From Halobacteriovoraceae bacterium (GTDB lineage Bacteria > Bdellovibrionota > Bacteriovoracia > Bacteriovoracales > Bacteriovoracaceae): a stretch of 40,607 nucleotides of DNA. A program made the translations under genes and the position numbers. This document shows, in pieces, positions 8,096 through 16,891 of this stretch (positions are counted from its first letter, which is position 1; each line of letters opens with the position of its first letter). The notes below the pieces were generated by a model. That model saw only the letters and a list, made by a program, of their open reading frames with translations. It was not told the DNA's origin and did not search any database. The stretch spans positions 1-40,607 of the forward strand of contig JABGVH010000055.1 in assembly GCA_018646195.1 (NCBI GenBank), written 5' to 3'.

Positions 8096-8866
8096 ATGAA
8101 ATTTTTCGGTTTATATGTATTCATATTTATACAATTGCTTTTTGGAAAGGCCTTTGGCTTTACTTTAATAAGCACTGGCGATATTCATTTTGGAGACCCT
8201 AAAGTAATTGTTAATGTTTCCTCAAATGATTGTAATAATATTGGTATTTCAAAAGAGGCCCTTTTGGACCTCGTTGAAGAAGCTGTAGACGATTACTGGG
8301 GAGAGGTTTCAACTTCTGCTCTTGATCTTGAAAAGGGCGGAGTTAAAGACGGTGTAGATTTATCGGCCGACTCCAGCTCGACGGCCTTAAGTAAGGGGAA
8401 TGGAAATACAATTATTATTGGCTGTACTAATACCATTGGTTCTTCTTCGACCTTGGCAACAGGCAGTATCGGAAACTTTTTTGATGGAGTGCGAGGGGCA
8501 GTGGTTATAAATGATAGTGCAGCTACTCCTTTTTCAAGCTTGGATGATGTACAAAGAAAAGCTACGATTGCCCATGAGTTAGGGCATGCTTTTGGTCTAG
8601 GTCATAGTGGCGATACAAATGCCATCATGTTTTTTTCAATTGGTGGGAAAGTTCAAGAAGTCTTAACTGAAGATGATTGGGATGGAGTTTCGTATCTCTA
8701 CCCCCACGAATCTCCCGGCTCCTGCGGCACAGTTTCCTTTGCGGACGACAAGGGACCATTTGGCGGAAATGGCGCTAATAGCTTCTTTCTGATGGCACTT
8801 GGTGTGCTGTTAGCCGGCCTTTTATCCCGCTTTGGAAAATCAATTAAGTCAAAAATCTCTATTTAG
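8096..8866 (+). CDS. Matrixin-type zinc metalloprotease with C-terminal membrane anchor
   Basis: This secreted metzincin-clan protease has 256 residues. The zinc-binding motif HELGHAFGLGH is at residues 160-170, and the Met-turn (NAIMF, Met178) follows shortly after, as in matrixins. A signal peptide covers about residues 1-21. No long propeptide with a Cys-switch is apparent. After the catalytic domain comes SCGTV (around 209-213), a Gly-rich PFGGNG segment, a single hydrophobic helix (about 229-244) and a basic tail (RFGKSIKSK). This tripartite end suggests a sorting signal or anchor. AAGGAG precedes the ATG, and a terminator follows the gene. Confidence 0.88.
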   Translation: MKFFGLYVFIFIQLLFGKAFGFTLISTGDIHFGDPKVIVNVSSNDCNNIGISKEALLDLVEEAVDDYWGEVSTSALDLEKGGVKDGVDLSADSSSTALSKGNGNTIIIGCTNTIGSSSTLATGSIGNFFDGVRGAVVINDSAATPFSSLDDVQRKATIAHELGHAFGLGHSGDTNAIMFFSIGGKVQEVLTEDDWDGVSYLYPHESPGSCGTVSFADDKGPFGGNGANSFFLMALGVLLAGLLSRFGKSIKSKISI

Positions 8867-8910
8867 TTAGTTATCCGATAAAGTTAATCAACTTATCTTT
8901 CCTTACATAT

Positions 8911-8930
8911 AAGGCCCCGTGGGCCTTTTC
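8911..8930 (+). terminator. Rho-independent terminator after the matrixin gene
   Basis: Seven-base stem AAGGCCC / GGGCCTT with a CGT loop, followed by a short T-rich run. It lies 45 bases past the matrixin stop and before the next gene on the same strand. Confidence 0.65.
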
Positions 8931-9001
8931 AATTTAAGATAGATTAAATACAAAAAAATAGATTCAGGATGAATCAGACTAGTTAATCTCAAGGAGGATG
9001 C

Positions 9002-10207
9002 ATGTTTTTTCGATTTTTAATCATCTCATTATTTTTCACTCAAGTTTCGTTTGCCGCGGGAACTGATGCCTTTCATCAACGTTTTAAGTTAATAAAACGT
9101 GAAGGTAAAACCATTAGTATAAAAGATAAAAGCTTAACTTTTTCTTTTTCCATTGCCCCCTACGTAAAATTTATTAAAGAGAAACTGAAGTATGAGCAGT
9201 CCTTGATGAATAGCAAGGCCGATTATGAATACGAGATTGAATCCTTACTTGAAGAAGATTTCTATCAAGAAGGACAGAAGAGTAATCGAAATCTTCGCTA
9301 CGTAGTAGAATCCATGAGGGAATTGAAAGGACTAGATATTGATAAGATTTTTAATAGCAAGGGGTTCAAAAAAGTTATTGCCAAATTTGAAAGTCGAATT
9401 GGGGATGCTCTTGCTGCACTCGATCCATCCGTATTAGCGCGTTCTGATAATCCTACTTATTTCTATAAGAGGCATGTTACTTATCAAGTTGTTAAATGGG
9501 GTCTTGATTTGGCCAAGAAGTACCTTAGTCAAATACCACTATTAAACACGGCCAGTTACGTGATGGTACAAGTTGAAAAACTCGTAAGAGAGAGAAGAAC
9601 CTTCCATCAAAATATGCTTATGCATTATCTAGAAAATTTTCCTGCTGAAGATCTTGGACTCTCACATGATGAAGCAAACCTGGTATGGTCTTCAGTATAT
9701 GAGTCAAGAATTCCATGGTATGCCTTTTGGGAATCTAAAGCTGCTGTCAATTCTTGGAATAAGTATGGAACTGGAAAGTTTTACCAAAGCATTAGAACTG
9801 CCAATGGACGTTTGAGAACAAATCAAAGAAGTTTTGATAGCGTAGGTAAACGCCTCAATTATGCCTTTATGGAGGCCGAATATAAAGGTGAGGAAGTAAT
9901 TATCAACCTTTATGACTCTCAAGATATGTTTAATAGTTTTCCTGCAGTTGCACACTATATAAATAACCCAAAGAAAATCGCAAGAAAACGCCTTATTCTT
10001 CAATTAGCACAATTGGGTATGAGCTTTCTCTCAATTCCAGACTTTATCAAATCGATTGCTGGGAATTATATGAAAAGCCACTATCAGAAACAAAAGTTAA
10101 CTGAAGGTGCTCTCTATGGTTATTTTGAAACTATAAATAATCTAGAAGGTAAGGAAATGATTAAGGCCCAATACCTAAATCCATTTGACCCTCTTAAAGA
10201 ACTATAA
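9002..10207 (+). CDS. Secreted protein of unknown function
   Basis: I do not recognise this family. The product has 401 residues with a Sec signal peptide (MFFRFLIISLFFTQVSFAAG, cleavage after Ala18 or Ala19). The mature protein is largely helical and charged, with an amphipathic stretch at about 160-200 (VVKWGLDLAKKYLSQIPLL) and a hydrophobic helix near residue 340 (LILQLAQLGMSFLSIPDFI). That helix may associate with a membrane or form a buried core. A perfect AAGGAGG precedes the ATG. It is transcribed alone, with a terminator upstream and a hairpin just downstream. Confidence 0.7.
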   Translation: MFFRFLIISLFFTQVSFAAGTDAFHQRFKLIKREGKTISIKDKSLTFSFSIAPYVKFIKEKLKYEQSLMNSKADYEYEIESLLEEDFYQEGQKSNRNLRYVVESMRELKGLDIDKIFNSKGFKKVIAKFESRIGDALAALDPSVLARSDNPTYFYKRHVTYQVVKWGLDLAKKYLSQIPLLNTASYVMVQVEKLVRERRTFHQNMLMHYLENFPAEDLGLSHDEANLVWSSVYESRIPWYAFWESKAAVNSWNKYGTGKFYQSIRTANGRLRTNQRSFDSVGKRLNYAFMEAEYKGEEVIINLYDSQDMFNSFPAVAHYINNPKKIARKRLILQLAQLGMSFLSIPDFIKSIAGNYMKSHYQKQKLTEGALYGYFETINNLEGKEMIKAQYLNPFDPLKEL

Positions 10208-10225
10208 ATAACTAGTCATTAAATT

Positions 10226-10987
10226 TTAGTTTTTGGATCGGAGCTCTAAACAGAGCTCCGGTTTATTTGTGGTGATATACTTAATTTTCTTTTTAAAGGC
10301 CTTCTTCAAAAGTTTTTTAGTATTTATAGTCCAAACCCCGACATTCCTTCCAAATAACCTAGAAATAAATGAAAAGGGCATTGAAATAAAATGCACGTCT
10401 ATTCCGTATTTTGAGATGGGATTTTGCCAAAATTTATTAACGTTGAGGAATTTAACTTTTTTCCACCAGGGCGAATGCTTGCGTAGCTTGTGGCCGGGGC
10501 GTAGGAATCTTCTCTTAAATGAGATAAGGGAAACCAAATCGGGTCTTTGGAGATTGTATTTTTCAATCATTTTGAGTGTTTTGTGGGTAGGGCGGTCTTT
10601 AAATTCTATAAATCGTCGAATATTTTTAAACTCTAAATACACTAAAATATTTTTTAGTGACGGGATTTCATCGCCATTTTTAAGCAGGCAATTATTTTTT
10701 ATCTGCTGCCATTTTAGTAGTGTTACTTCTGTATCGAGTGGACAGCTAAATCCTGGTCTGTTTCTTGCCAAACGCTTTAGCTTCTTATCGTGCCAAATAA
10801 ATGGAACCTCATCGGAGGAATGGTAAACGTCAAATTCGACACCATCGGCCCCTACCTCAACTGCCGATCTGATGGCCTTGAGGCTATTCTCAAGCTCTAC
10901 ACTTGAATTTCCTCTATGAGCAATGCACTCAGATGCAGAGGCGCTAAAGGCCGTTAATAGGCCTAATATTAAAAATAATTTTGTCAT
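10226..10987 (-). CDS. Secreted glycerophosphodiester phosphodiesterase (GDPD family)
   Basis: GDPD enzymes hydrolyse glycerophosphodiesters to glycerol-3-phosphate and an alcohol in a TIM barrel. The N-terminus has a signal peptide (about 1-18), then CIAHRGNSS with catalytic His24 and Arg25. LENS follows, then GADGVEFDV supplying metal ligands Glu51 and Asp53, and FIWHD with catalytic His66. The C-terminus shows the usual VGVWTINT and YITTNKPEL elements. At 253 residues it is one complete domain. It could supply phosphate and glycerol from lipid head groups in the periplasm. Its last codons double as the hairpin described at 10239. Confidence 0.88.
   Translation of the reverse strand: MTKLFLILGLLTAFSASASECIAHRGNSSVELENSLKAIRSAVEVGADGVEFDVYHSSDEVPFIWHDKKLKRLARNRPGFSCPLDTEVTLLKWQQIKNNCLLKNGDEIPSLKNILVYLEFKNIRRFIEFKDRPTHKTLKMIEKYNLQRPDLVSLISFKRRFLRPGHKLRKHSPWWKKVKFLNVNKFWQNPISKYGIDVHFISMPFSFISRLFGRNVGVWTINTKKLLKKAFKKKIKYITTNKPELCLELRSKN
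10239..10260 (+). terminator. Hairpin terminator lying inside the end of the convergent GDPD gene
   Basis: Eight-base perfect stem CGGAGCTC / GAGCTCCG with a six-base loop, followed by GTTTATTTG, 31 bases past the stop at 10207. The bases also encode the last residues of the opposite-strand glycerophosphodiesterase. The T-tract is imperfect, so efficiency is uncertain. Confidence 0.55.
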
Positions 10988-11044
10988 AAGTTTTCCCCAG
11001 GTGACCTTATGGGAAAGACAGAGAAGAGTAAATGATGCAGTCGG

Positions 11045-11965
11045 TTATTCCTGTGTATTCCAATACTTTACGTGTGGAAGGTCATCATCTAGCCAATAGG
11101 CCTTCGATTCATCGATAACTAGTATTTCTTCAAACTTAACTCCCACATCTCCTTTTCCGATATGCGGTTCAATTGCCCAAAGACCTACTTCTGCGTTGTT
11201 CTTATTTTTAGAGGTCCAAAAAGGCGATTTATTGGCCATTCCATTAAACAAGCTTTTTCCTAAGTGCCCGGTCAAAAATGCAAAGGCCTGGGGGTGAAAG
11301 CCCATTAAACTTATTTTTGGGAGAAAATTTAAAGGCAACCTTCCGATTCTATGGCCAAGAACTCCTAGTGGGTAAATTTCATGGCAATTTTCATATCCTA
11401 TATCTAAAATGTACTGATCGCAGGAATGATAGATTTCACTGAGGCCTTTTTCGGCCTGAACCATTTCTAAGATCATACTTCTAAAGGGTTTTAAGTTCAT
11501 AATGCCTTGATGGACTTCGAGGTTCTCCCCGAAACTAAAGCTATACCCAATGTCTGCAGCTAATCGGTTTTGAACAGGAGCGACATCGAGGATTACCGGC
11601 ATACCTGGGGTTAATTTGCGTTTACTCGGCATAAACTCTAATCCAAAGTGGGGAAGCGGAACTTGGGGAGAAAAGCGTTTTAGTTTTTGTAGAAATCCAT
11701 TTTCTTCTATGTTTTTATCGGACTTAAAATCTAAAGGCATGCTGAAATTTTTGAATCGAGTCCTATCGCCAAACCAGGCAAATCCTCGATGAAAATATTG
11801 GGTGATACCGTTGCTTTTAAGCTTAGCTTCAATTAACCCCGCTGCTTCAATTTCAGTCATTCCGACTCTTAGTTCTGCTTGAACCAATTGAACAGTTTGA
11901 TAGGCGAGATGTTGGAGGTTTTTGAACTGGATTAGATCTTCTTGACTGTATATTTCCTTCGTCAT
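11045..11965 (-). CDS. M24-family metallopeptidase (aminopeptidase P/creatinase fold)
   Basis: The 306-residue pita-bread-fold protein has the five dinuclear metal ligands in order: Asp127 (VILDVAP), Asp138 (AADIG), His205 (VLGHRIG), Glu266 (WAIEPHIG) and Glu279/280 (KFEEILVI). No signal peptide is present, so it should act in the cytoplasm. Family members cleave N-terminal residues, often before Pro, although some relatives use other substrates. The insert around residues 78-112 is unlike typical methionine aminopeptidase. Its start overlaps by 4 bases the stop of the upstream PF10118 gene, so the pair is translationally coupled. Confidence 0.85.
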   Translation of the reverse strand: MTKEIYSQEDLIQFKNLQHLAYQTVQLVQAELRVGMTEIEAAGLIEAKLKSNGITQYFHRGFAWFGDRTRFKNFSMPLDFKSDKNIEENGFLQKLKRFSPQVPLPHFGLEFMPSKRKLTPGMPVILDVAPVQNRLAADIGYSFSFGENLEVHQGIMNLKPFRSMILEMVQAEKGLSEIYHSCDQYILDIGYENCHEIYPLGVLGHRIGRLPLNFLPKISLMGFHPQAFAFLTGHLGKSLFNGMANKSPFWTSKNKNNAEVGLWAIEPHIGKGDVGVKFEEILVIDESKAYWLDDDLPHVKYWNTQE

Positions 11966-12831
11966 ATCTGCGCCGTTTGTTGATTCATTTTATTAAAGAT
12001 GCTTTCTGCAAGGTTGACTAGCCCATCTGGCCCTTTGTCGGGGTGGAAATCAGGCTGGAGGTATCTCATAAAAATATTAATAGATTTTAAAAATAATTTC
12101 TGCTTAATCAATAATACTTCAAGTACTTCATTTAGAGTTTCTTTATCTAGAACCTTTCCATCTTGAATTAATAGCGAAACAGTAAAAACAGTAGAGAATC
12201 CAGATAGAATGAAATAGGCATTAAAAAGTCCCGCAACTCTAAGTAGGTAACTGTCGTCAATCGTTTGCAGAACGTCATAAGCAACAGCTCTATGCTCTAT
12301 TTCTTCAGCAGCATGCCACTCAAAAAGTCTACGCATCTCAGGGTGAGCTCCCTCAAGAAATTTTTCTTTCAAGCCAATTTCTGCTAGCAAGGCGGTAAAG
12401 TGCTCCAGCCCTGCAGTTATAGAAAGGTTCATTTTCGGGCCCAGGAAAGGCTCCAGAACATCTCTTGTCATAAATTTTATGAATTTCAAAAGGGGGTCTA
12501 TTTGATAGCCTTGTAACCTTAGATTTTTGAGAAACTTCTCATGTTCAATATAGTGTTGAGTTTCTTGGCGCATGAATTCACGAACATCACTCTTGAGCTT
12601 AGGATTGGTTATCTGCTTGGAATAGCGCTCTATACTTCTGATGAAGTATTTCTCACCCTCCGGAAAAATCAGGGTAAAACTATTGAGAAGATGGCTTCTG
12701 AAAGCAGAGCCTGCTAACCAATGGCGAGGGATGCTTAGTGGAAACTCAAAGTTAACTCGGCGGCGTTTTATTGCACTTTTAAGGCCATCAATAAGCTCGT
12801 CTGCCTTGGGCAAATCTTTGACGATTTTCAT
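11962..12831 (-). CDS. PF10118 'metal-dependent hydrolase' family protein, di-iron-like
   Basis: The 289-residue protein matches the COG3687/PF10118 family (RRRVNFEFPLSIPRHW near the start, FPEGEKYFI, then EIEHRAVAYDV). The family is named a hydrolase, but its activity is poorly defined. Glu60, E90-x-x-H93, Glu143 and E177-x-x-H180 on predicted helices form the 4-Glu/2-His pattern of ferritin-like di-iron proteins. A hydrophobic helix occurs at about residues 200-222. It is the first gene of a two-gene operon with the M24 peptidase. Confidence 0.8.
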   Translation of the reverse strand: MKIVKDLPKADELIDGLKSAIKRRRVNFEFPLSIPRHWLAGSAFRSHLLNSFTLIFPEGEKYFIRSIERYSKQITNPKLKSDVREFMRQETQHYIEHEKFLKNLRLQGYQIDPLLKFIKFMTRDVLEPFLGPKMNLSITAGLEHFTALLAEIGLKEKFLEGAHPEMRRLFEWHAAEEIEHRAVAYDVLQTIDDSYLLRVAGLFNAYFILSGFSTVFTVSLLIQDGKVLDKETLNEVLEVLLIKQKLFLKSINIFMRYLQPDFHPDKGPDGLVNLAESIFNKMNQQTAQI

Positions 12832-12900
12832 AATGTCTCCCTATTTCATTATACCCTGTCTTTAAAAGCGAGGGTATCTATTTGAAATCAGGGCTGACCT

Positions 12901-13557
12901 TTATTTGGCCATGAAACGGGCAATATCTGGATGGACACGGTGTCCCTTACGAGTGGCTATTTTCCGAATATTGTCGATGGTGTTAGATGGCCAAACACTT
13001 TGAAAAATATTAACTATCCATTTTGGAACAGCACCTTTTGGGTCGGCTAAAATTTCAACCATTATATCTGTCCTCTTGCCACCATCAATTGACTTCAAGG
13101 TATAAGAGCTCTCTCTTAGCTCACCTCGGACAATATTTTTGAGTTTCGGCGCGTCTTTATGGGTAGCAGATCCCATCAGAATCTTTAAAACTCCGGCACT
13201 CTTATCGTAGGCCACTTTAACTGAATAGACGAAGTCCCTATTAGATAAGGGCCATGGAGCATGGGTTTGATTGTATTCGATTTTTTCGAAGGTATTTAAA
13301 CGGCTAAGTACGTGGCTTTCAACTAAATCGCTGACCCATTCTTTAGTTAAAGAAGTGTCATGTATTACAGAGGCCACTTTTTGAATTGGGGCGTCTATTA
13401 TTCCTTTTCCTCTGAAGGCCACTAGTTTTGAATTAGCTATTTTTCCCTCAAAGACTTCAACATTGAGTCTTGTTTTTGTTTTTTTCCAAGTTGCACCAGG
13501 TACGGCGTAACTAGCTTGAATGAACATAAAAAATGGAAGAAAAATGAGTAGTTTCAT
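12901..13557 (-). CDS. Secreted START-domain lipid-binding protein
   Basis: START/SRPBCC proteins bind a lipid or other hydrophobic ligand in a helix-grip cavity. I chose the inner ATG (13557), since it gives a classic signal peptide (MKLLIFLPFFMFIQASYA) with a GGGG ribosome site. The longer frame to 13581 adds eight polar residues and lacks a Shine-Dalgarno. The mature part shows START-like features: VFRGKGIIDAPIQKVASVI-type opening, WPLSNRDFVYS, and a C-terminal amphipathic helix. The protein has 218 residues. It follows the polyketide synthase/transporter/flavoenzyme operon by about 95 bases on the same strand, which suggests it carries that pathway's lipid product. That link is inferred. 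Confidence 0.8.
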   Translation of the reverse strand: MKLLIFLPFFMFIQASYAVPGATWKKTKTRLNVEVFEGKIANSKLVAFRGKGIIDAPIQKVASVIHDTSLTKEWVSDLVESHVLSRLNTFEKIEYNQTHAPWPLSNRDFVYSVKVAYDKSAGVLKILMGSATHKDAPKLKNIVRGELRESSYTLKSIDGGKRTDIMVEILADPKGAVPKWIVNIFQSVWPSNTIDNIRKIATRKGHRVHPDIARFMAK

Positions 13558-13653
13558 AGGGCCCCTATCGATATCAATCATTTTTGTTTTTAACAGAGTG
13601 CTGCTACTTTAAAAAGTAGTGAGGTAAAAAATATACCCCCTAATTTCAGCAAA

Positions 13654-14829
13654 TTAAGCACGTAGTAGCTTATAAAGGCCTTCTAGAGGTCGATAAATAT
13701 TGCCTATAATGCCTACAAAAATATCAGCTCTCAATTGTTTCTTGGATAGAAATTTGGCCAAAATTTTAGAAGAAATAGGGTGTTTTATAACCCATTGGAA
13801 GATTCCATTGAGAATTGATTTCTGTAAAAAAAATCGTCTTTTTAATCGAGCGTAGTTTTGAATTCCAGCTGAAAAATTAAAGAGGCTATTCTCTCCCTTG
13901 CTTGCCAGCTGGTTTGATAAGCTTCTGGCAGTCCAAAGGGCGTTGTACATGCCTTCACCGGTGAGGGGGTCCAAAAAGCCTGCCGCATCACCTATTAGTG
14001 CAAATTTCTTCCCGGTAAAATTCGAGATACTATTAGTTATTGGGGCCACCGTATTAATTTTAATACTTTCCTGTATTTCACCGTATGAGCTTTTAAGCGC
14101 GCTTGAGCTATTAATATAATTGTTTAAAAGGGAATGTAAATTCGGGAAATCGCCAAGTCGCTTGCTATCACAAACCAGAGAGAAATTTGTTTCTTCGTTT
14201 CCAATAGGGTCAATACCTATATAACTTCCATCATTAAAAAGGTGCATTTCACCAAAACGCTTATTTTTATCTTTTGAACTTATATGGCAATGAAGGGCAA
14301 TTCTACTGGTGTCAATCTTAGATGAAAGTTTAAGTTTTTTTGCTGTGAAAGAATTCCTACCGTCTGCACCTATCACTAACCTCGCACAGAACTTATTATC
14401 TTTCTGGTCTAATACATTCCACCCTATAGAGGTCGAGTCTAAACTTGAAATTCTTGTATCCTTTAAGAAAGTGACTCCTACTTCTAGTGCTTTCTCTACC
14501 AGGAATTGATCAAATGATTTGCGGTTTACTGCCAGACCTTTGGTTTGGTGGGATAGTTTGGGGAAAACAGTATTTAAAACCGTTCCCTCGGGGCTGACAA
14601 TTTTCATTCCATTAATGGGTAAAAACATTTCATCAAGTGTTGGCCCCCAGCCTTCCTCACTTAAAACTTGATATCCAGAAGGGCAGAGGTATTCCCCACA
14701 AACTTTTCTCTTTATTGTTGGAGAAGCATCTACCAGAAGTACCTTTAGGCCTTTCTTGGCCATCTTATAACTACAAAAAGACCCGGCAGGGCCAGCGCCA
14801 ATAATAATTGCATCATAAATTACCTTCAT
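13654..14829 (-). CDS. FAD-dependent oxidoreductase, geranylgeranyl-reductase type
   Basis: This 391-residue flavoprotein starts with the Rossmann motif IIIGAGPAGS (residues 8-17). It carries a family CGEYLCPSG segment at 44-52, and VIGADGRNS and FALIGDAAGFLDPLTGEG, the second FAD motif typical of the GGR and phenol-hydroxylase superfamily. Relatives either reduce isoprenoid double bonds or hydroxylate and halogenate aromatic rings. Beside a type III PKS, oxidation or reduction of the phenolic or pyrone lipid is likely. Its first 17 bases overlap the end of the RND gene, and a GGAGG precedes its ATG. Confidence 0.85.
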   Translation of the reverse strand: MKVIYDAIIIGAGPAGSFCSYKMAKKGLKVLLVDASPTIKRKVCGEYLCPSGYQVLSEEGWGPTLDEMFLPINGMKIVSPEGTVLNTVFPKLSHQTKGLAVNRKSFDQFLVEKALEVGVTFLKDTRISSLDSTSIGWNVLDQKDNKFCARLVIGADGRNSFTAKKLKLSSKIDTSRIALHCHISSKDKNKRFGEMHLFNDGSYIGIDPIGNEETNFSLVCDSKRLGDFPNLHSLLNNYINSSSALKSSYGEIQESIKINTVAPITNSISNFTGKKFALIGDAAGFLDPLTGEGMYNALWTARSLSNQLASKGENSLFNFSAGIQNYARLKRRFFLQKSILNGIFQWVIKHPISSKILAKFLSKKQLRADIFVGIIGNIYRPLEGLYKLLRA

Positions 14830-16888
14830 TAAGCACCTCCTTTACTCTTGAGTGACCTAAATACAATGTTGGTAGAACAAAGAGATCAAAAATAAGTCCT
14901 AGCGCCAAAATTAAAGAGAGATTTAAACCAAATTGTTTTATTGGTAAAAATTGATTAAAACCAAATAGTGAAAAAGATAAAACCAGAAGTGCAGAGCTTC
15001 CTATAATCGGAACTATGGTAGTTTTAAAATACTCCTCAAATCCATTTCCTTCTTTTCTTTCAAGAGAGTGGATAATATGGAAGGAAGAGTCGACGATAAT
15101 CCCAATTGAAATAGAGTAAGTCATAATGGTTGCAATATTTAAAGAAAAATTGAAAAGGTATAAAAAGATCAAAGAAATAAAAACAGGAATGATATTTACG
15201 AAGAGAAAAATAAAGAAAATTCTCTTCTTCCTTACATATAAATATGCGATAAAACTTACAATTAAGAGGGCAAAAAGAAAACTTTTTGTAAGAACCTTGA
15301 TCATCTCTTTTTGAGATACCATTAAATTATAATAGAGACCATTTACCAAATAAGGGTATTGAAAATTCTCAGCAACAAAGATCTCTAACTGATCTAATAT
15401 CTTTGTATAGCTACCTACATTTGATGACTTCCCGAGTAAACTTATTTTATATTTATTTGAGAGGGGGAAGCTTTCCTTTAAAGTGGTTGGAAGTCTGGAT
15501 CGGAGAGTAGCATAAGATAACATTTGGGAAGGTATTTTCGCCATCCCTGAGTATGCTCGATTGTTTTCTGAGATGACAGAATTCATAGAGAATATTTTGA
15601 TTTCGCTTTTTAGTTCAAGCAAGCGTTTTTTCAATTTATTTTCAAAGACCTCAATCTCCTTCAGCTTTTCTATCTCTAAATCTTTTTCAAAACTAAAGAT
15701 GAATTGATAGAGAGGCAAACCTACTACCTTTTCATTAATATTATCCATAGCTATTTTAAGCCCCGTTGCTTTAGGGAAATATCGGGTTGCATCCGTGATG
15801 ACATTAATCTTCGGAATAATCGGTAGGGTTATTATGACTGTTAAAAATGAAAACAAAAAGATTGTCTTTATGGAGAGAGATTTTGAAAAAATTGCCGATG
15901 AGAAAAGTGGTAGTTTTAAAACCTTTGGGGCATTTTTAAATAAACCTTCAACGAAGCAGAACCAAAGCAGGGTGAAAAAACTTGTCGTTAAGATGAGGGC
16001 GGAAGAGAGGGCGCCAAATTCACTAATGGCCTTAATCTCAGCGACATAGAGAGAACCAAAACCGATAGCTGTTGTGAAAATCATCAACAAGAAAGGAGTT
16101 AACTTCTTTTTAATCGCCAATCTAAAACTGCCCTCATTTATCATTGTAAAATAAAGATGGAAGGCAATAGATAGGTTTATAGCAAAGGCCATTAAAGGAA
16201 TAATTGAAGTTACCATATTCATGCTTTGGTAAATTAACTTAATCACTGAAAGTGAAATAAGCGCCGTGTAAAAACACGGTAAGAAGATCAAAATAGAGTC
16301 TCTTAGGCTGAAGGTGAGTAGCAAAATTAACAGAAAAGAGATACCAAACATAATAGGAAATACTTTTTCTGAGATGGCCTTTGAGTACCTATCTAATAAG
16401 TAATTGGTATAGGGTATTCCTGCCATTTTTGCCTGCGGAAATGCTTCGGCGACCTGGTCGATTATGTTATTAAAAGAAGAGTTAATATCTTTTTCTATAA
16501 TCAGAAATGCAAGGTGCCTTTTACCCGTTAGCTTTAACGGCCCATGTGGAAATTGATCTTTCTCTAGTGCCTCTTTAAAATGCTTTAAGTGCCTGTATTG
16601 GTTTTCGGGAAGGATTATCTCGAAAGTCTCAGAATACTTCTGCTTAAGCGCAATAAAAAACCGTTTTTTCTCCAGATATTCGGAGAAGGTAGGTTTTTCT
16701 ATATAGTCTAGGCCTATGACGAGGTTTTTATTCTCTGGGATAAGTTTATTAAAATTTTTGTATTCTCTAATTCCTTCTTTAGTTAAAAAAAGAGTCTCTG
16801 GGTTTTTCTGCTGAAGTCCATGAGAATAGACTCCCGCTAAAACAGACAGTAAAGAAAGAGTAAATAATCCTATAATTGACTTGGTCAA
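14813..16888 (-). CDS. MMPL/RND-superfamily lipid transporter (HpnN-like)
   Basis: The 691-residue membrane protein has the duplicated RND layout: TM1 (about 4-22), a large periplasmic loop (about 25-170), and five helices up to ~310. A sixth helix follows at about 340-358, then a second periplasmic loop, and the last five helices occupy about 530-685. The MAGIPYTNYLLDRY stretch before TM2 corresponds to a conserved RND segment. MMPL/HpnN members move lipids or polyketide lipids across or between membranes. It lies 3 bases after the type III PKS and overlaps the flavoenzyme, so it is very probably the exporter of their product. Confidence 0.85.
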   Translation of the reverse strand: MTKSIIGLFTLSLLSVLAGVYSHGLQQKNPETLFLTKEGIREYKNFNKLIPENKNLVIGLDYIEKPTFSEYLEKKRFFIALKQKYSETFEIILPENQYRHLKHFKEALEKDQFPHGPLKLTGKRHLAFLIIEKDINSSFNNIIDQVAEAFPQAKMAGIPYTNYLLDRYSKAISEKVFPIMFGISFLLILLLTFSLRDSILIFLPCFYTALISLSVIKLIYQSMNMVTSIIPLMAFAINLSIAFHLYFTMINEGSFRLAIKKKLTPFLLMIFTTAIGFGSLYVAEIKAISEFGALSSALILTTSFFTLLWFCFVEGLFKNAPKVLKLPLFSSAIFSKSLSIKTIFLFSFLTVIITLPIIPKINVITDATRYFPKATGLKIAMDNINEKVVGLPLYQFIFSFEKDLEIEKLKEIEVFENKLKKRLLELKSEIKIFSMNSVISENNRAYSGMAKIPSQMLSYATLRSRLPTTLKESFPLSNKYKISLLGKSSNVGSYTKILDQLEIFVAENFQYPYLVNGLYYNLMVSQKEMIKVLTKSFLFALLIVSFIAYLYVRKKRIFFIFLFVNIIPVFISLIFLYLFNFSLNIATIMTYSISIGIIVDSSFHIIHSLERKEGNGFEEYFKTTIVPIIGSSALLVLSFSLFGFNQFLPIKQFGLNLSLILALGLIFDLFVLPTLYLGHSRVKEVLNEGNL

Positions 16889-16891
16889 ATT

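Noticed and set aside
10233-10826. 197-residue plus-strand frame across the GDPD gene
   Set aside because: The opposite strand carries the full GDPD motif set and signal peptide; this frame has no recognisable features.
13604-13619. Palindrome CTACTTT-AA-AAAGTAG between the flavoenzyme and START genes
   Set aside because: It is short, A/T-rich, and has no T-run in the minus-strand direction. It is too weak to call as a terminator or operator.
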